Source: Gammaproteobacteria bacterium
GTDB taxonomy: Bacteria > Pseudomonadota > Gammaproteobacteria > Arenicellales > JAANXG01
Direction of reading: 5' to 3'
Assembly: GCA_024638505.1 (NCBI GenBank)
Contig: JAHEKE010000001.1
Location: 62,001-126,000 of the forward strand
DNA: 64,000 nt
Positions within the stretch are counted from its first letter, which is position 1. Every line of letters begins with the position of its first letter. The notes under the pieces are model-generated. The model was not told the DNA's origin. It worked only from the letters and a program-made list of their open reading frames with translations, and made no database searches. This document shows, piece after piece, positions 61,255 to 64,000 of the stretch. The position numbers were made by a program, and so were the translations under genes.

Positions 61255-61893
61255 TTATAGCCACTTTTGCAATTCAGGAACGATTTTAGCGGCCAGCACC
61301 AAGTCCTCGTAAGTATCGATGTCAGTCAGAATCGTAAGCAACTGCAAATCCGCACCGCAGCGATTAGCGGCGATCAAAGTCTGCTGCATCACTTCTCCGC
61401 CGCCCCAGTTGATGCCCTGAAAAAGCCCTGGATGAGTCCGCTGTAAGCCGATTAAATAGTATCCGCCATCATGACTGGGGCCGATCAGGTTCCCACCCTG
61501 CTGCAGAATGTGGTACGCGCGACTCAACTCTCGTCCCGGGAGATGAGGCACATCACAACCCAGTATTGCTGCCGGCTGACCGTTGTCGGTGTATCCACGC
61601 AGCGCATTGAGCATTTTATCACCGAGATCACCGTCAGACTGGATGCTAACCGTGAACTGATGTGTACGCGCCAGAGAGGTAAACAGTGGATGGCGGTCTT
61701 CCGGCCAGGTATAAATGCATCTGGGGCCGGGCCAGTAACGCGCAGCCTGGCGAGCCGTAACTTCGATCATCGCTACCGCCACCTGTGCCGCCTGCCGCGC
61801 GCTCAGTTCCGGCATCAGTCGCGTTTTCACCCGACCGCAGATGGGAGACTTAGCGAATAGAATGAGGACCGGCTGAGGCAATTTATCTTGCAT
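61255..61893 (-). CDS. TIGR04282-type glycosyltransferase-family protein (DUF2064)
   Basis: 212 residues from ATG 61893, which sits 7 bases after a perfect AGGAGG; longer starts are less well spaced. The nucleotide-sugar transferase-like fold shows ILFAKSPICGRVKTRL at the N-terminus, AILGCDVPHLPGREL and GPSHDGGYYLIGL. These proteins resemble MobA/CobY-type nucleotidyltransferases and nearly always neighbour a TIGR04283 glycosyltransferase, as here. The biochemical role is unproven. The start overlaps the upstream gene by 11 bases. Confidence 0.9.
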   Translation of the reverse strand: MQDKLPQPVLILFAKSPICGRVKTRLMPELSARQAAQVAVAMIEVTARQAARYWPGPRCIYTWPEDRHPLFTSLARTHQFTVSIQSDGDLGDKMLNALRGYTDNGQPAAILGCDVPHLPGRELSRAYHILQQGGNLIGPSHDGGYYLIGLQRTHPGLFQGINWGGGEVMQQTLIAANRCGADLQLLTILTDIDTYEDLVLAAKIVPELQKWL

Positions 61894-62611
61894 CCACATA
61901 CCTCCTGGCGAGTGACTGGGGGGATACACCAAGCCAGTAAAGAAAGCGCAGCCACCACATGGTCAAAATGGTGCGAATCGGGCCATATGCCTGCCAGCGC
62001 CGCGCTGCAGTGGTGACTGAGGCCGGCAGCCGGATCGGTTTACCATAACGCTTCAACTTCCTGCTAAGCTCGATATCCTCCATCAGGGGTATGTCATCAT
62101 AACCTTGGATTTGGGCAAACACTTCAGCGGTGACAAATATCGCCTGGTCACCCGTACAGATACCGGTCAAAGCTGATCGCCAATTCATAAACCAGGCAAT
62201 TACGTTGAAGATAACGCTTGACTGATCGAAACGAACGTCAAAACGGCCCCATGGCGATCCTGCGCTGCGCAAAGTATCTATCACTAGCGTGACACCGTGG
62301 TCTGGCAATTGCGTATCCGCATGCAGAAACAGCAGGAAGTCCGTCTCTGCCTGTGCAGCGCCAGCATTCATCTGCCCGGCACGGCCAGGTGGGGCACGCA
62401 CCACTGTGAGGTCAGAGCTAATGGCGGCGCGCAGCGCAGCGTAAGTTCCGTCCGCGCTGCCGCCATCGACGATGATAATGTGGCAAGGCTGCGCGCTGAG
62501 GTGCGCAACCAGTGTTCTGACCTGCTTTACCTCATTCAGTACAGGGACAATGACAGTCAGGCTACTACGCTTTGGCTTTGCTGCTGCCGGTGCCGGAATT
62601 TTCTCAGACAC
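61883..62611 (-). CDS. TIGR04283-type family 2 glycosyltransferase
   Basis: 242 residues from GTG 62611, 7 bases after the argG stop; an open frame reaching 62716 overlaps argG and adds non-conserved residues. GT-A motifs: LTVIVPVLNEVKQV, IIIVDGGSADGT, FLLFLHADTQLP (DxD-like HAD) and PLMEDIELSRKLKRYG (catalytic ED). A hydrophobic C-terminal stretch (about 215-235) may peripherally anchor it. The pair with the following DUF2064 gene is common in cyanobacteria and proteobacteria; the product is unknown. Confidence 0.88.
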   Translation of the reverse strand: MSEKIPAPAAAKPKRSSLTVIVPVLNEVKQVRTLVAHLSAQPCHIIIVDGGSADGTYAALRAAISSDLTVVRAPPGRAGQMNAGAAQAETDFLLFLHADTQLPDHGVTLVIDTLRSAGSPWGRFDVRFDQSSVIFNVIAWFMNWRSALTGICTGDQAIFVTAEVFAQIQGYDDIPLMEDIELSRKLKRYGKPIRLPASVTTAARRWQAYGPIRTILTMWWLRFLYWLGVSPQSLARRYVDAR

Positions 62612-62618
62612 CAACGGC

Positions 62619-63821
62619 TTAGCTGTTTCTTTTTCCAGCAAGACGCAATCGCAGCGCGTTGAGTCTAATAAATCCCCCGGCATCGGCCTGGTTGTAAGCA
62701 CCTTGATCGTCTCCAAAAGTGACGATGCGCTGGTCGAAAAGTGAGTCTTCTGATTTACGTCCCATTATCAGGACGCTGCCTTTGTACAGCTGTAAACGGA
62801 CCGTGCCGTTAACCCTCAATTGCGAGGTATCAATCATCTGCTGCAGCATTCGGCGCTCTGGACTCCACCAGTAACCGTTGTAAATCAGTTCGGCATAGCG
62901 GGGCATGAGTTCGTCCTTGAGGTGAGCAACCTCGCGGTCCAGAGTAATGGACTCAATAGCTCGATGTGCTTTTAGAAGTATGGTGCCGCCGGGAGTTTCG
63001 TAACAGCCGCGATTCTTCATTCCAACGTACCGATTCTCTACGATATCGGCACGCCCTATGCCGTGTCGACCGCCGACGCGGTTAAGCGTGTCGATAGCTT
63101 CGGCCGGGCTCTTGCCGGATCCGTTTATCCCAACCAGGTCGCCCTGTTCGAAATCAAGTTCAAGGATCTCCGCTTTATCCGGTGCATCCTGGGGTGCATG
63201 AGTCCATCGCCACATTTGCGGCTCCGGTTGGGTCCAGGGGTCTTCCAGTATTCCGCCTTCATAGGATATGTGCAGCGCATTTGCATCCATGGAATAGTCT
63301 GCGCTGCCGTCCGGCTTCTTTTCAACAGGGATACCGTGCTGATCAGCGTAGGCAACCAGCTTCTCACGCGAGTCCAGATCCCACTCGCGCCAGGGAGCAA
63401 TGATTTTAATATCAGGCTTCAGTGCATACGCCCCCAGTTCAAACCTGACCTGGTCGTTCCCCTTGCCGGTAGCGCCGTGAGCAATAGCATCAGCCCCGGT
63501 TTGCTGCGCAATTTCAACCAGCCTCTTGGCGATCAGCGGCCGGGCGATGGAAGTACCTAGTAAATACTCTCCCTCATAAATCGTGTTGGCTCGAAACATC
63601 GGAAAAACGAAATCCTTAACAAACTCTTCTTTCAGATCTTCGACGAACACTTCTTTTACCCCCAGATTCTGCGCCTTAACCCGGGCTGGCTCCAGCTCTT
63701 CACCCTGCCCAATATCGGCGGTGAAGGTAACCACTTCGCAGCCGTACTCGTGCTGCAGCCATTTGAGAATAACTGACGTGTCTAGTCCGCCGGAATAAGC
63801 CAAAACTACTTTGCCAACCAT
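62619..63821 (-). CDS. argG: Argininosuccinate synthase
   Basis: 400 residues from ATG 63821, a standard ArgG length; an ATG at 63869 would add 16 non-conserved residues. ATP-binding [30 protein letters not shown], and the [15 protein letters not shown] region identify it. It condenses citrulline and aspartate to argininosuccinate. It is the first gene of a minus-strand run with the two glycosyltransferase-family genes. A TCAAGT-TTT-ACTTGA palindrome sits at 63874-63888, just upstream. Confidence 0.96.
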   Translation of the reverse strand: MVGKVVLAYSGGLDTSVILKWLQHEYGCEVVTFTADIGQGEELEPARVKAQNLGVKEVFVEDLKEEFVKDFVFPMFRANTIYEGEYLLGTSIARPLIAKRLVEIAQQTGADAIAHGATGKGNDQVRFELGAYALKPDIKIIAPWREWDLDSREKLVAYADQHGIPVEKKPDGSADYSMDANALHISYEGGILEDPWTQPEPQMWRWTHAPQDAPDKAEILELDFEQGDLVGINGSGKSPAEAIDTLNRVGGRHGIGRADIVENRYVGMKNRGCYETPGGTILLKAHRAIESITLDREVAHLKDELMPRYAELIYNGYWWSPERRMLQQMIDTSQLRVNGTVRLQLYKGSVLIMGRKSEDSLFDQRIVTFGDDQGAYNQADAGGFIRLNALRLRLAGKRNS

Positions 63822-63873
63822 GTCCGTTTTTTCTCTGTTTAAAGGGATATCTTCTTTGGTTTGCGGCATAGGC

Positions 63874-63888
63874 TCAAGTTTTACTTGA
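63874..63888. promoter_or_regulatory. Short palindrome upstream of argG
   Basis: TCAAGT (63874-63879) and ACTTGA (63883-63888) are perfect inverted arms around TTT, about 50 bases before ATG 63821. The position suits an operator shared with the divergent gene at 63948, but it does not match the E. coli ArgR box and the binding protein is unknown. Confidence 0.3.
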
Positions 63889-63947
63889 AAAAATTGTCTT
63901 GCTTGGCATAGTCTAGCGAGCCTGGCGAACAGTCGACGGGCTGCGAC

Positions 63948-64000
63948 ATGAAAAATCCACTCGATACCATAACCGGCACCATTGTCTCAGGTGTGGTGCT
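63948..64000 (+). CDS. Start of an unidentified gene, cut by the right edge
   Basis: ATG 63948 opens a frame reading [17 protein letters not shown] before the edge. The Gly/Val-rich run suggests the beginning of a membrane segment. It is divergent from argG with about 125 bases between them. Too little is visible for any family call, and the ribosome-binding site is weak. Confidence 0.4.
   Translation, partial: MKNPLDTITGTIVSGVV

Overview
The window is a gene-dense piece of a non-enteric gammaproteobacterial chromosome, mostly core genes. Two gene orders point there. One is mrcA divergent from pilMNOPQ-aroK-aroB-gltB-gltD-(pyrF)-hemE, the Pseudomonas-type arrangement. The other is topA-smg-dprA-LysM divergent from def-fmt-rsmB, running on into ntrYX-trkA-trkH. 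A tesA | ybbA-ybbP divergent cluster also matches gammaproteobacteria. I see no rRNA, tRNA, CRISPR array, transposase, integrase or phage gene. No gap between genes exceeds about 220 bases, so there is no gene-free stretch over 300 bases.

Layout. 1-5038 (minus): an ABC exporter (ATPase then FtsX-like permease) followed by an S15/CocE-type serine hydrolase cut by the left edge. 5103-5927 (plus): a secreted or membrane-tethered EEP-family phosphatase/nuclease whose 3' end overlaps sfsA. 5864-9268 (minus): GFA-fold zinc protein, dual-specificity-type phosphatase, a NodI/NodJ-type ABC exporter and SfsA. 9369-10022 (plus): a putative 2OG-Fe(II) oxygenase. 10055-13846: tesA and, divergently, ybbA-ybbP. 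13966-16536: two divergent MFS transporters. 16573-21442: an orphan LptA-like protein, a DUF3179 protein, a Lon protease and a DUF2233 phosphodiester glycosidase-like protein. 21479-28124 (minus): putA, hemE, pyrF, gltD. 28135-34453 (minus): gltB, aroB, aroK. 34484-40034 (minus): pilQPONM, type IV pilus secretin and alignment complex. 40208-43261 (plus): mrcA and a conserved hypothetical. 43301-48438 (minus): topA, smg, dprA, LysM protein. 48617-58538 (plus): def, fmt, rsmB, DUF4390, ntrY, ntrX, trkA, trkH. 58759-61053 (plus): an RND exporter. 61255-63821 (minus): two small glycosyltransferase-family genes and argG. 63948-64000: the start of a gene cut by the right edge.

How the genes work together. 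pilM-Q build the inner-membrane/periplasmic alignment complex and outer-membrane secretin of a type IV pilus. aroK and aroB supply the shikimate pathway; gltBD supplies glutamate. def and fmt handle the formyl-methionine start of translation. ntrYX, trkA and trkH place a membrane-sensing two-component system beside potassium uptake.

No wholly new multi-gene system is visible. The points most worth checking are: an NtrX-like regulator lacking both the sigma-54 contact loop and the Walker B glutamate; pilM and a NodI-like ATPase that appear to need non-ATG/GTG/TTG starts; a structured gltB leader; and an AT-rich inverted-repeat intergenic block near 61.1 kb.
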